NCBI GenBank assembly: GCA_964638595.1
Contig: CAZWYU010000042.1
Span: 1 to 22,979, forward strand
Origin: CAZWQR01 sp964638595
GTDB taxonomy: Bacteria; Patescibacteriota; Minisyncoccia; Minisyncoccales; PEYH01
Direction: 5' to 3'
Length of the DNA stretch: 22,979 nt
Shown here: piece after piece, positions 7,063 through 12,307 of the stretch
Layout of the letters: each line of letters starts with the position of its first letter
How positions within the stretch are numbered: the stretch's first letter is position 1
The notes under the pieces: generated by a model
Database searches by the model: none
Told to the model about the DNA's origin: nothing
The model's input: the letters and a program-made list of their open reading frames with translations, nothing else
Position numbers and translations under genes: made by a program

Positions 7063-7196
7063 GCCGTCGGTTTATAACCGACGGCTAAATCATTTGTGGT
7101 GCTTACTGGAGGATATCAAAACTTTCTTTGAGTAAAATCTAGATATTGATCGACTGATTGACGCAAAATTGCTTTGCAATTTTACTGACAGCTCGC
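7063..7196 (+). repeat. Left arm of 134-bp inverted repeat
   Basis: The arm begins with the hairpin GCCGTCGG..CCGACGGC (7063-7085), then TAAATCATTTGTGG, and ends with a second hairpin AAAATTGC-TTT-GCAATTTT and ACTGACAGCTCGC. Reverse-complemented, it matches 9415-9548 with 6 mismatches and no gaps, by my hand alignment. The two arms enclose 2.2 kb of accessory DNA. Confidence 0.92.
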
Positions 7197-7202
7197 GGGC
7201 CC

Positions 7203-7266
7203 CTAAGCACAACGTGCCCTTTTTCAGTTACAAATTAACGGATTAACGAATTAACGAATTGCGATT
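7203..7266 (+). repeat. Dispersed 64-bp repeat, copy 1
   Basis: The copy runs from CTAAGCACAACGTGCCC to AATTGCGATT and is repeated at 14435-14498 in the same orientation with one mismatch. GCAC-AAC-GTGC forms a small hairpin. A more distant relative (GATAAGCACAAAGTGCC) lies near 21140. Confidence 0.9.
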
Positions 7267-7440
7267 AACAATTAACGATTCACGATTTACACTTTTTAAT
7301 TCCTGATTCATAATTCATAATCCGTGATTCTTAATTCATGATTCTTTATTCTTCCCTTGTCTCCTTCCTTGTTTTAAAATTAATACATTTAGAATTCATT
7401 CAAAATTCTAAATTCTAAATTCTTAATTCTTAATTCAAGA
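7225..7440. repeat. Degenerate 7-8-bp tandem repeats
   Basis: The stretch consists of units such as GATTAACG, GATTCACG, GATTCATA, AATTCATG and AATTCTAA repeated imperfectly. It contains no coding frame of note. Similar units continue after the 64-bp repeat at 14500-14520. Confidence 0.7.
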
Positions 7441-7468
7441 TTATATGATTATTCCTTAAAACAAAGCA

Positions 7469-7644
7469 AGGTTCTCGAGCGGAACGACGAGAGGTTCTTA
7501 TAATTGAATTACCTTAATTTAATTATAATATATGAAAATTCAATTTCAAGGTTCTGCAAGTAAAACGAGCAGGTTCTTAATTCAAGATTATATGTTTATA
7601 CATTGGCGAATCAAGGTTCTTGAGCAAAGCGAAAGGTCCTTATA
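7469..7644 (+). repeat. Three copies of the AAGGTTC element
   Basis: Copies lie at about 7469-7501, 7546-7577 and 7612-7644. Each reads CAAGGTTCT, a 12-16-bp G/C-rich centre (gagcggaacgacga, gcaagtaaaacgag, tgagcaaagcga), then AGGTTCTTA or AGGTCCTTATAAT. They are separated by AT-rich DNA including the repeated TTAATTCAAGATTATATG. A fourth copy lies at 1021-1055. Unequal spacing and repeat divergence rule out a CRISPR array. Confidence 0.7.
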
Positions 7645-7663
7645 ATCTTAAAAATTCTGAACA

Positions 7664-7744
7664 TAACATCGGGCTTAAATGAATTTGCGACCGCAGAGAG
7701 CAATATGGTCAAGCGAAGCGAAACCGTATATACCATACTAGGCA
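7664..7744 (-). other. attC-like site 2 (degenerate), downstream of the TSUP gene
   Basis: The plus strand reads TAACATCGGGCTTAAATGAA then TTTGCGACC, matching the start of the 8570-8661 site at 27 of 29 positions. The opposite half has decayed (CCGTATATACC...CTAGGC where CCGTTTAAGCCC...GTTATGC is expected). Read with the TSUP gene (minus strand), it would be that cassette's 3' attC. Confidence 0.45.
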
Positions 7745-7787
7745 ATATATTTGGTAATAAAAGTGTTTTGGATTAAATGATGAGAGA

Positions 7788-8519
7788 TTAAAAAAATAAC
7801 ATTTTTATTACCAGCGCGACTGTCACCATTGTATATAAAGTTTTAACCCAACGGTTACCTTTTATAATGGCAGTTCTTGCGCCAAAAAATCCCCCAATCA
7901 GCATACCTGCAAAGATAATCAACCCCGGAACTATTTCAACAAAACCATGGAAATAATAAATAACAGAAGGGATAAGAGCAGAAAAAAACTTCGAGGGAGT
8001 TGTTGTGGCATGACCTCTAACAATTTTGTATCCAAAAAATACCATCATAACTAACGTGCTAAGAACCGCTCCACCAGCTCCCACAATTGCACCCATAATT
8101 GATAAGAGAAATAGAATCACAAAACCTATTATCTTCTTTGCTTTTGACACTTTTGATGTAACAAGACCCATTTTCTTAGTAAACAGCAAAGGAAAGGCTA
8201 GAATAATTGATATTAATATCAAGTTTTCCAGAATATTGGTGTTGAGACTAACCATAATTTGAGTTCCAATAAAACTACCTACTATATAGATGACCGTAAT
8301 AATGCCGGCCAATTCCCAATCAATTTTCTCAGATTTCCAATATTTGCTTGTGGCTGAAAAAAAGGTTCCAATATCACCAACTTTGTTTAAAGCAATCGAT
8401 GCCTGTGGTGTAAATCCAATAATAATAAAAAGAGGAATTGATAAAAAACCTCCTCCTCCAACGGAAGCCCCTAAAGAGCCAGCCACCAAGCCAATTATGA
8501 AAATAAAAATTTCTTGCAT
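7788..8519 (-). CDS. TSUP-family (TauE/SafE) membrane transporter
   Basis: This 243-residue, very hydrophobic protein has about eight membrane segments in two homologous halves, as in the TSUP family (TauE/SafE; export or uptake of sulfite, sulfonates or other small organosulfur anions). The family signature occurs twice: GLVAGSLGASVGGGGFLSIPL (about 10-30) and MGAIVGAGGAVLSTLVMM (about 141-158), each a Gly-rich re-entrant motif. HATTTPSKF follows the second. Length matches the family. Substrate cannot be read from sequence. ATG 8519 has no clear Shine-Dalgarno or promoter close by, as is common for genes in cassettes. The gene is bracketed by two related palindromic attC-like sites at 7664-7744 and 8570-8661 and lies inside 134-bp inverted repeats, so it is probably laterally acquired cargo. 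Confidence 0.88.
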   Translation of the reverse strand: MQEIFIFIIGLVAGSLGASVGGGGFLSIPLFIIIGFTPQASIALNKVGDIGTFFSATSKYWKSEKIDWELAGIITVIYIVGSFIGTQIMVSLNTNILENLILISIILAFPLLFTKKMGLVTSKVSKAKKIIGFVILFLLSIMGAIVGAGGAVLSTLVMMVFFGYKIVRGHATTTPSKFFSALIPSVIYYFHGFVEIVPGLIIFAGMLIGGFFGARTAIIKGNRWVKTLYTMVTVALVIKMLFF

Positions 8520-8569
8520 GTTATTCTAAGGTTTCATTGTATGTAAATAATTTTGTAACCAAATATTTT

Positions 8570-8661
8570 GCCTAACATCGGGCTTAAACGAAGTTGCGAC
8601 CAACGGGAGCGATTTGGGAAAAATGCGAGCTGAGACATTTTCCGTTTAAGCCCTGTTATGC
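8570..8661 (-). other. attC-like recombination site 1
   Basis: On the minus strand it starts GCATAAC (8661-8655) and ends GTTAGGC (8576-8570), an exact fit to the integron R' core GTTRRRY. The plus-strand inner box GGGCTTAAACG (8580-8590) is perfectly complementary to CGTTTAAGCCC (8643-8653). An unpaired ATC opposes a single T between the inner and outer boxes. The centre can form a smaller hairpin (ggaaaa..tg/cattttcc). At 92 bp it lies within the usual attC range. It sits between the methyltransferase fragment and the TSUP gene, as an attC of the first cassette would. Confidence 0.6.
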
Positions 8662-8739
8662 GTCCCAAATGGAATAAAATGGAGTAAGAGCGCAGCGTAG
8701 TACGAAGTGAAAGGGAACAAATTGCGTAGGGGTCGCCAC

Positions 8740-8901
8740 CTATTCTCTAGTCGCAAAAACATTTATCCAAGTATCTTTTTCCTCATCAATCAAGACTTTA
8801 ACAATTTTAAAATTACAAGACTTAATCAGATTTTTGAATTCATCTTGAGTATAGAAGGCAAAAAATTTCCGATAACTCGTTTTTAGACGAATTAAATATA
8901 T
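8740..8901 (-). pseudogene. 3' fragment of a SAM-dependent methyltransferase gene
   Basis: Only the last ~50 codons survive: SYRKFFAFYTQDEFKNLI, then SCNFKIVKVLIDEEKDTWI and NVFATRE, ending in TAG (8742-8740). This is the C-terminal pattern of class I (methyltransf_11/25-type) enzymes: a Y(R)kFf.fyt.eE helix, then a Phe-rich strand and a final W-containing strand. No SAM-binding motif remains. Upstream the frame continues through AT-rich codons to a stop near 8920, with no start codon. The enzyme cannot be made from this copy. The right-hand truncation lies between it and the divergent recombinase remnant. Confidence 0.6.
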
Positions 8902-9018
8902 GATATCGATTTTTTTATACTATACAAACTTAATATATAATTATTGACGGAATCACTAACAATTGCTTAATCGATTTTAGTTTATCAATTTTTATAAAAT
9001 TATACAATAAAAATATTT

Positions 9019-9375
9019 GGAACGAACAAGGAAGAAATTAAAGCTAAAAAATTATAGTTCAAAACTATAAAGGTCCACCTTGGTTGTTTAAAAGAATATT
9101 TTGATTTTAAAAAAAATAATTTAGAAAAAATAAACGAAGAAAATATAAAGTAGTTTTTATTAAATAAACAAGACAAAAATCATTCTTCACAAACAGTCAA
9201 TCTTTACCTAAATGCAATAAAATTTTTTTATCGCAAGATATTGAAAATTTCTCAAAAGATAAATTTGAAATTCGCCAGACGAAACAGAAAACTACCAATT
9301 GTTTTATTAAGAGAAGAGATAAAAATCATTATTAATACAATTATCTTTTTGAAAGTTAACAAGGCGGGAAATTAA
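9019..9375 (+). pseudogene. Decayed tyrosine recombinase (Xer/IntI-like), N-terminal part
   Basis: One frame from 9025 to TAA 9373-9375 gives a recognisable N-terminal half of a tyrosine recombinase. It reads KTIKVHLGCLKEYFDF, EKINEENIK, then SSQTVNLYLNAIKFFYRKIL, and RRNRKLPIVLLREEIKIII. This matches the SAM-like core-binding domain (KTI..Y...L..F, ..t.n.yl.aik.FYr.il) and the linker to the catalytic domain (R.LP.vL..eEi..ii) in XerA/XerD/IntI-type enzymes. It contains two in-frame TAG stops (9055-9057 and 9151-9153). The catalytic R-H-R-Y domain is missing, cut off about 40 bp before the right inverted repeat. It cannot encode a working recombinase. It is divergent from the cassette-like genes to its left, as intI is in integrons. 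Confidence 0.75.
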
Positions 9376-9414
9376 CTAAACGAATGACACAAAAAATTTT
9401 CTAGAAAGCTTTTG

Positions 9415-9548
9415 GCGAGCTGTCAGTAAAATTGCAAAGCAATTTTGCGTCAATCAGTCGATCAATACCTAGATTTTACTCAAAGAAAGTTTTGATATCC
9501 TCCAGTAAACACCACAAATAATTTAGCCGTCGGTTTATAACCGACGGC
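9415..9548 (-). repeat. Right arm of 134-bp inverted repeat
   Basis: This is the reverse complement of 7063-7196 with 6 mismatches and no gaps (three of the six in the hairpin loop), starting GCGAGCTGTCAGTAAAATTG at its inner end. At the outer end, the hairpin GCCGTCGG..CCGACGGC with its flanks makes a 51-bp palindrome (9512-9562), CCACAAATAATTTAGCC... to its mirror image. Confidence 0.92.
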
Positions 9549-9560
9549 TAAATTATTTGT

Positions 9561-9598
9561 GGACGATGCAGGACTCGAACCTGCGACCTCTGTTCACT
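9561..9598 (-). pseudogene. 3' fragment of a tRNA gene
   Basis: On the minus strand the sequence AGAGGTCGCAGGTTCGAGTC then CTGCATCGTCC reads as a variable loop, a full T-arm (GCAGG-TTCGAGT-CCTGC) and the 3' acceptor strand ATCGTCC plus discriminator-like ACA. No matching 5' half (GGACGAT, D-arm) is present. It directly abuts the repeat palindrome that ends at 9562. 3' tRNA fragments are typical scars of integration at a tRNA gene. Confidence 0.6.
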
Positions 9599-9617
9599 TG
9601 CCTAAATTTAGGCATTT

Positions 9618-9694
9618 TGGTGGGCGTGTGTGGACTTGAACCACAGACCTCACGGATGTGAACCGTGCGCTCTAGCCAACTGAGCTACACGCCC
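9618..9694 (-). tRNA. tRNA-Val (CAC)
   Basis: It folds as a full cloverleaf: acceptor GGGCGTG/CACGCCC, D-stem GCTC/GAGC, anticodon stem CACGG/CCGTG with loop TTCACAT (anticodon CAC, reading GUG), T-arm TGTGG-TTCAAGT-CCACA, then ACCA encoded in the DNA. The 14-bp palindrome GCCTAAATTTAGGC (9600-9613) follows it. Confidence 0.95.
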
Positions 9695-9770
9695 AAATTT
9701 TTGGCGGACAAATGTGAAGACAGCACCCTAATAAGCTAAGTTAATCATCTAATAAATTTATTCTAATGCT

Positions 9771-9799
9771 TTGCTTTTAATAAGTAAAGTTGTTAAAAT
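9771..9799 (+). promoter_or_regulatory. Promoter candidate for the PP2C-like gene
   Basis: TTGCTT (9771-9776), 17-nt spacer, TAAAAT (9794-9799). The predicted transcript start is within about 3 nt of ATG 9808, which has no Shine-Dalgarno, so the message may be leaderless. Confidence 0.45.
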
Positions 9800-9807
9800 A
9801 TATTATT

Positions 9808-10584
9808 ATGAAAGTTTTTGATTATCATTTGAATCCAAAAATAAAAAAGGACTTGGATTTCAAAAGTTTTTATTTTAAGCCAGAAAAAAAAGAACAAGAA
9901 AAACTTGGAAGTCTTTTTATTGTTGGAGAATTGGAAAATTTCCTTTCAAAAGATAAAAAATTCTTAAACCAGCTAGCAGAGAAAATAAAAAAAGAATTTT
10001 ACAATAACTGCGACAAGGAACCAAAAGAGGCATTGAACGAATCTTTAAAAGAAACCAATGACTATCTTAAATCAATAACAAAACAAGATAGCCAATATTG
10101 GTTGGGCAATTTACATTTAGCAATAATAAATGTAAAAGATTACAAAATCCATTTTACAAAATCAGGAGAAATAAGAATGCTTCTTTTAAGGGGGCAGGAA
10201 TACATAGACATTGGAGTCAATTTAGAACTTGAGATTAATGATAACAAAAAATATTTTTCTAATTTGGCATCAGGAAATTTAGCGCCTGAAGACAAAATTA
10301 TTATCATCACTGAACATTTGGCTGGTTTTTTTGAAACTTATCTCGCTAGCCATTTTTTAAATTTAGGAATTTTTACCCAAAAAGAGATTAATAAATTAAT
10401 AAAAGAAAAAAAAGAAGAAATGAGAGATTTTTGTGGAATTTTGTTCTTAATCATTACCAAAAAAGACAGTTTAAAAAAACATATATTAAAATATTTTTTG
10501 CCGAACATAAAAATCAGAAAAAAGCTCTTCCTAATTATTGCCTTTGTTTTTATTCTTCTTCTTTGTTATTTTATTTATAAATAA
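9808..10584 (+). CDS. PP2C-like (PPM family) protein with C-terminal membrane anchor, probably inactive
   Basis: From ATG 9808 the product has 258 residues; an upstream TTG at 9790 would add six residues but lies in promoter-like sequence. The order of elements follows PPM/PP2C phosphatases. First comes a strand LGSLFIVGEL (family: ...V.DG.GG). A long helix follows, with ALNESLKETNDYL. Then comes WLGNLHLAIINVKDYKIHF, KSGEIRMLLLR (family: GDSr.y..r) and LAPEDKIIIITEHL (family: l.pgD.lll.TDGL). The metal-binding Asp positions appear replaced (GEL instead of DG, GE instead of GD, TEHL instead of TDGL). Phosphatase activity is therefore doubtful and a regulatory or binding role is likelier. Residues about 235-256 form one transmembrane helix (LFLIIAFVFILLLCYFIY) as a tail anchor. 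It is a single gene, convergent with rplL across a shared terminator. Confidence 0.6.
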   Translation: MKVFDYHLNPKIKKDLDFKSFYFKPEKKEQEKLGSLFIVGELENFLSKDKKFLNQLAEKIKKEFYNNCDKEPKEALNESLKETNDYLKSITKQDSQYWLGNLHLAIINVKDYKIHFTKSGEIRMLLLRGQEYIDIGVNLELEINDNKKYFSNLASGNLAPEDKIIIITEHLAGFFETYLASHFLNLGIFTQKEINKLIKEKKEEMRDFCGILFLIITKKDSLKKHILKYFLPNIKIRKKLFLIIAFVFILLLCYFIYK

Positions 10585-10587
10585 AAA

Positions 10588-10617
10588 CAAAAAAGGCCTT
10601 TTAATGGCCTTTTTTGT
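10588..10617. terminator. Bidirectional terminator between the PP2C-like gene and rplL
   Basis: AAAAAAGGCC-TTTTAAT-GGCCTTTTTT is a hairpin with A- and T-runs on each flank, ending both convergent transcripts. Confidence 0.9.
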
Positions 10618-10627
10618 TTGGTTTCTT

Positions 10628-11089
10628 TTATTTTAACTCTATTGTAGCACCAGCTACTTCAAATTTCTTTTTAATCTCTTCGGCTTCTTCTTTTTTAACT
10701 TTCTCTTTGACTACCTGCTCTTCATTAGCAGCGGCATCAACCATATCTTTAGCATCTTTCAATCCCTTGCTAGTAGCGTCTCTTACCGCTTTAATAACAT
10801 CAATTTTTTTGTCACCTACTGATTTTAAGATAATATCATATTCAGCTTTCTCTTCTGAACTCGCTTCTGCTCCTCCAGCAGTGGCTGTTGGCATAGAGGC
10901 TATAACCGGAGCTTGTGCAGAAACACCAAATTTCTTTTCTAAAACCTTAACTAATTCAGACAAGTCAACAACCTTCATTTCTTCAATTTCTTTAACTAAT
11001 TTCTCAAACTTTTTGGGAATTTCAACTTCTTCCTCTTTCTTCTTGTCCTCCGTAGTTTTAGCGGAGGAGGATTTTTTTTCTTCTGACAT
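10628..11089 (-). CDS. rplL: Ribosomal protein bL12 (L7/L12)
   Basis: The stalk protein of the large ribosomal subunit recruits translation GTPases. The 153 residues comprise an N-terminal extension of about 22 residues rich in Lys/Glu/Ser (absent from the ~120-residue E. coli form), the dimerisation domain (about 26-60, FEKLVKEIEEMKVVDLSELV), an Ala/Pro/Thr/Gly hinge (about 58-76), and the C-terminal factor-binding domain (about 83-153). That domain has the conserved block KKIDVIKAVRDATSKGLKDA (family: KK..VIK.VR..TGLGLKEAK). Position 101 has Ser in place of the usual Gly (TSKGLKDAKDMVD). It follows rplJ by 8 bp and is co-transcribed with it under the L10 leader. The start is ATG 11089. Confidence 0.97.
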   Translation of the reverse strand: MSEEKKSSSAKTTEDKKKEEEVEIPKKFEKLVKEIEEMKVVDLSELVKVLEKKFGVSAQAPVIASMPTATAGGAEASSEEKAEYDIILKSVGDKKIDVIKAVRDATSKGLKDAKDMVDAAANEEQVVKEKVKKEEAEEIKKKFEVAGATIELK

Positions 11090-11097
11090 AAATTTAA

Positions 11098-11631
11098 TTA
11101 ATTATTTTTTTCTAAAATTGCCCCAAGGGCATAAAATAGACCTTTGATATTTTCCTTTTGAACATTAACAAAATTTGACAAGGGAGCAGAAATTGTTCCT
11201 AATAATTTGCTATAAAGCTCTTGTCTTGAAGGTAATTTTGCAAATTCAATAAGTTCTTGAACATTTAAAAAATCAAACTTCTCATTTTCTTTTAAATAAC
11301 CGCCCTTGAGTATTAAAGCTTCATTATTGTTAGCAAAGTTATAAGCTTCTTTAGCTACCGCAATCTGTTCTTCAAATCCAAAAATTAGAGCTAATTCTTT
11401 CTCTAATGCCTCTTTTGGCAAATCAATGGATAGTTCCTTAAAAGCTATCTTAGTTAAGCTTTTTTTTGCAACCATTACTTTAGCGCCTATCTTTTTTAAT
11501 TGTTTTCTAAATTCATTTATAGAAACTACATCTAAACCTGAAAAATTAGCAAAAATTAAAATATTCTGTTTTTTCAACGATTCTTTAATAGCTTCGAGCG
11601 ATTCTTTTTTTTGTTCTCTTGTTAAAGACAT
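11098..11631 (-). CDS. rplJ: Ribosomal protein uL10
   Basis: L10 anchors the L12 dimers on the 23S rRNA (GTPase-associated centre). It is 177 residues from ATG 11631, beginning MSLTREQKKESLEAIKESLK, the usual start of bacterial L10 (M.L.R.qK...v..l...). A GTG at 11649 would add six residues that do not fit the family. Conserved blocks: the strand NILIFANFSGLDVVSINEFR, then KIGAKVMVAKKSLTKIAF (family: RkaG.e.kVvKNTL...A), and a C-terminal helix (FVNVQKENIKGLFYALGAI) that binds L12. There is no good Shine-Dalgarno. A 300-nt leader with an L10-type regulatory RNA, an attenuator and a further hairpin precedes it. rplL follows immediately. Confidence 0.95.
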   Translation of the reverse strand: MSLTREQKKESLEAIKESLKKQNILIFANFSGLDVVSINEFRKQLKKIGAKVMVAKKSLTKIAFKELSIDLPKEALEKELALIFGFEEQIAVAKEAYNFANNNEALILKGGYLKENEKFDFLNVQELIEFAKLPSRQELYSKLLGTISAPLSNFVNVQKENIKGLFYALGAILEKNN

Positions 11632-11674
11632 AATAAATGATTTATCCACACATTAATTTTGCAAAATATTCTAC

Positions 11675-11729
11675 AACAACCCACTTTTACCAACTAAGAA
11701 ATGTAGCTATTCATCACAAGTGGATTGTT
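11675..11729 (-). promoter_or_regulatory. Long hairpin in the rplJ 5' leader
   Basis: The minus-strand arms AACAATCCACTT (11729-11718) and AAGTGGGTTGTT (11686-11675) pair over 12 positions with one G-U, across a 31-nt loop. The hairpin ends about 44 nt before the rplJ start codon. Its role is unknown. Confidence 0.5.
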
Positions 11730-11824
11730 AAAATTAATATGATTACACTTAATATGGGCCACATTATTTTCTATTTAGAAAAATTAAAGCGGGGTTAATT
11801 ATTACTTTTTTCAAGCAAATAATT

Positions 11825-11845
11825 AAAAATCTGCGCAAGCGCAGA
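11825..11845 (-). terminator. Attenuator in the rplJ leader
   Basis: On the minus strand TCTGCGC-TT-GCGCAGA is followed at once by TTTTTAATTATTT. This intrinsic terminator sits just after the L10-leader motifs and before the coding region, so it should act as a conditional terminator. Confidence 0.75.
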
Positions 11846-11850
11846 ATTAG

Positions 11851-11930
11851 ACTAATCTCGGCAGGATTTATTTGTCCTCATAAGTTTTGCTTGCAAAATT
11901 TGGGAGGATGAACCTGCTGTCTGTGATTGC
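11851..11930 (-). promoter_or_regulatory. Ribosomal protein L10 leader RNA
   Basis: The minus-strand transcript carries CAGACAGCAGG (11923-11913) and CCTGCCGAGATTAG (11865-11852). These are the two conserved halves that I recall from bacterial L10 leaders (..AGACAGCAGG..CCTGCCGAGg..), here separated by an AT-rich segment able to form an inner stem (GCAAAATTTGGG region). In the known family, L10(L12)4 binds this motif to repress its own operon. Here the attenuator hairpin directly downstream suggests control by premature termination. Motif recognition is from memory. Confidence 0.65.
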
Positions 11931-11937
11931 TGTTATA

Positions 11938-11965
11938 AGTATATCTTTTTAAAAAAATTTGTCAA
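11938..11965 (-). promoter_or_regulatory. Promoter of the rplJ-rplL operon
   Basis: Consensus TTGACA (11965-11960), 16-nt spacer, TATACT (11943-11938). Transcription would start about 10 nt before the L10 leader motif. Confidence 0.8.
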
Positions 11966-12003
11966 GTAATTGATTTTAAAAGCTTGTTTTATAAAATAAC
12001 TAT

Positions 12004-12032
12004 GCGGGAGTTAACTAAAAATAAACTCCCGC
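12004..12032 (-). terminator. Terminator of the structured RNA
   Basis: GCGGGAGTT/AACTCCCGC form a 9-bp stem. On the minus strand ATAGTTATTTTAT follows, a moderate T-tract. Confidence 0.7.
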
Positions 12033-12251
12033 TTCAACACCTGCATCATATTTATTTTGCGCGGCTTAAGCCGCTCCACGCCTTGTAATATTCGTCGACT
12101 AGACTGGCAAACCCGGATCTAGGCGACGGGGGCAAGGCTCACAAAACGCCGATTGCCTAGTATTCCTCTAGGAGACGCTCTTGTTCTAGACATGGTATCC
12201 TCCCATATTGCAGGCTTGTGTTTTCCCCAATATACTGGGGCTCAATTTACT
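12004..12251 (-). ncRNA. Unassigned structured RNA upstream of rplJ-rplL
   Basis: A stretch of about 250 nt, markedly richer in G/C than its surroundings, lies between a near-consensus promoter and a terminator hairpin. Read on the minus strand it begins with the hairpin CCCCA-GTATAT-TGGGG (12240-12225). A long-range helix (AACAC..CTGC at 12222-12210 with GCAGGTGTT at 12044-12036, extended by ATAT/ATAT) closes a multibranched domain. Inside are CCTAG-AGGAATA-CTAGG, then a GCCTTG/CAAGGC helix carrying CGTCGCCTAGA/TCTAGTCGACG, and a perfect GCGGC-TTAA-GCCGC hairpin. I could not match it to tmRNA (no T-arm), RNase P RNA, SRP RNA, 6S RNA or a known riboswitch by eye. A 24-codon frame with a Shine-Dalgarno lies within it, but its start sits in a hairpin. 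Confidence 0.7.
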
Positions 12252-12257
12252 AATTTT

Positions 12258-12287
12258 ATTATAGCTCACCACTAATAAACCTGTCAA
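12258..12287 (-). promoter_or_regulatory. Strong promoter of the structured RNA
   Basis: Consensus TTGACA (12287-12282), 18-nt spacer, consensus TATAAT (12263-12258). It is the best promoter in this part of the window. Confidence 0.8.
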
Positions 12288-12307
12288 GGAGTTATCCACA
12301 ATTTGCT

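Noticed and set aside
7469..7644. CRISPR array
   Set aside because: Only three copies with diverged repeats and uneven spacers, no cas genes, and a solo copy 6 kb away.
9790..9807. TTG start for the PP2C-like protein
   Set aside because: It lies within promoter-like sequence (-10 TAAAAT) and adds a non-conserved hydrophobic stub; ATG 9808 is simpler.
10614..11147. 177-codon plus-strand frame
   Set aside because: It is the antisense of rplL, an unmistakable ribosomal gene. The Ser/Ala/Thr-rich product is a shadow of its codon use.
12123..12194. 24-codon ORF (MSRTRASPRGILGN...) inside the structured RNA
   Set aside because: It has a good Shine-Dalgarno but uses codons unlike the rest of the window, and its start lies in a hairpin. 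An RNA role explains the composition better. A leader peptide is not fully excluded.
12004..12251. tmRNA, RNase P RNA or SRP RNA
   Set aside because: None of the hallmark motifs is present: no T-arm or tag frame, no GAGGAAAGTCC/ACAGAAA core, no GGAAGGAAGCAG-like SRP tip.
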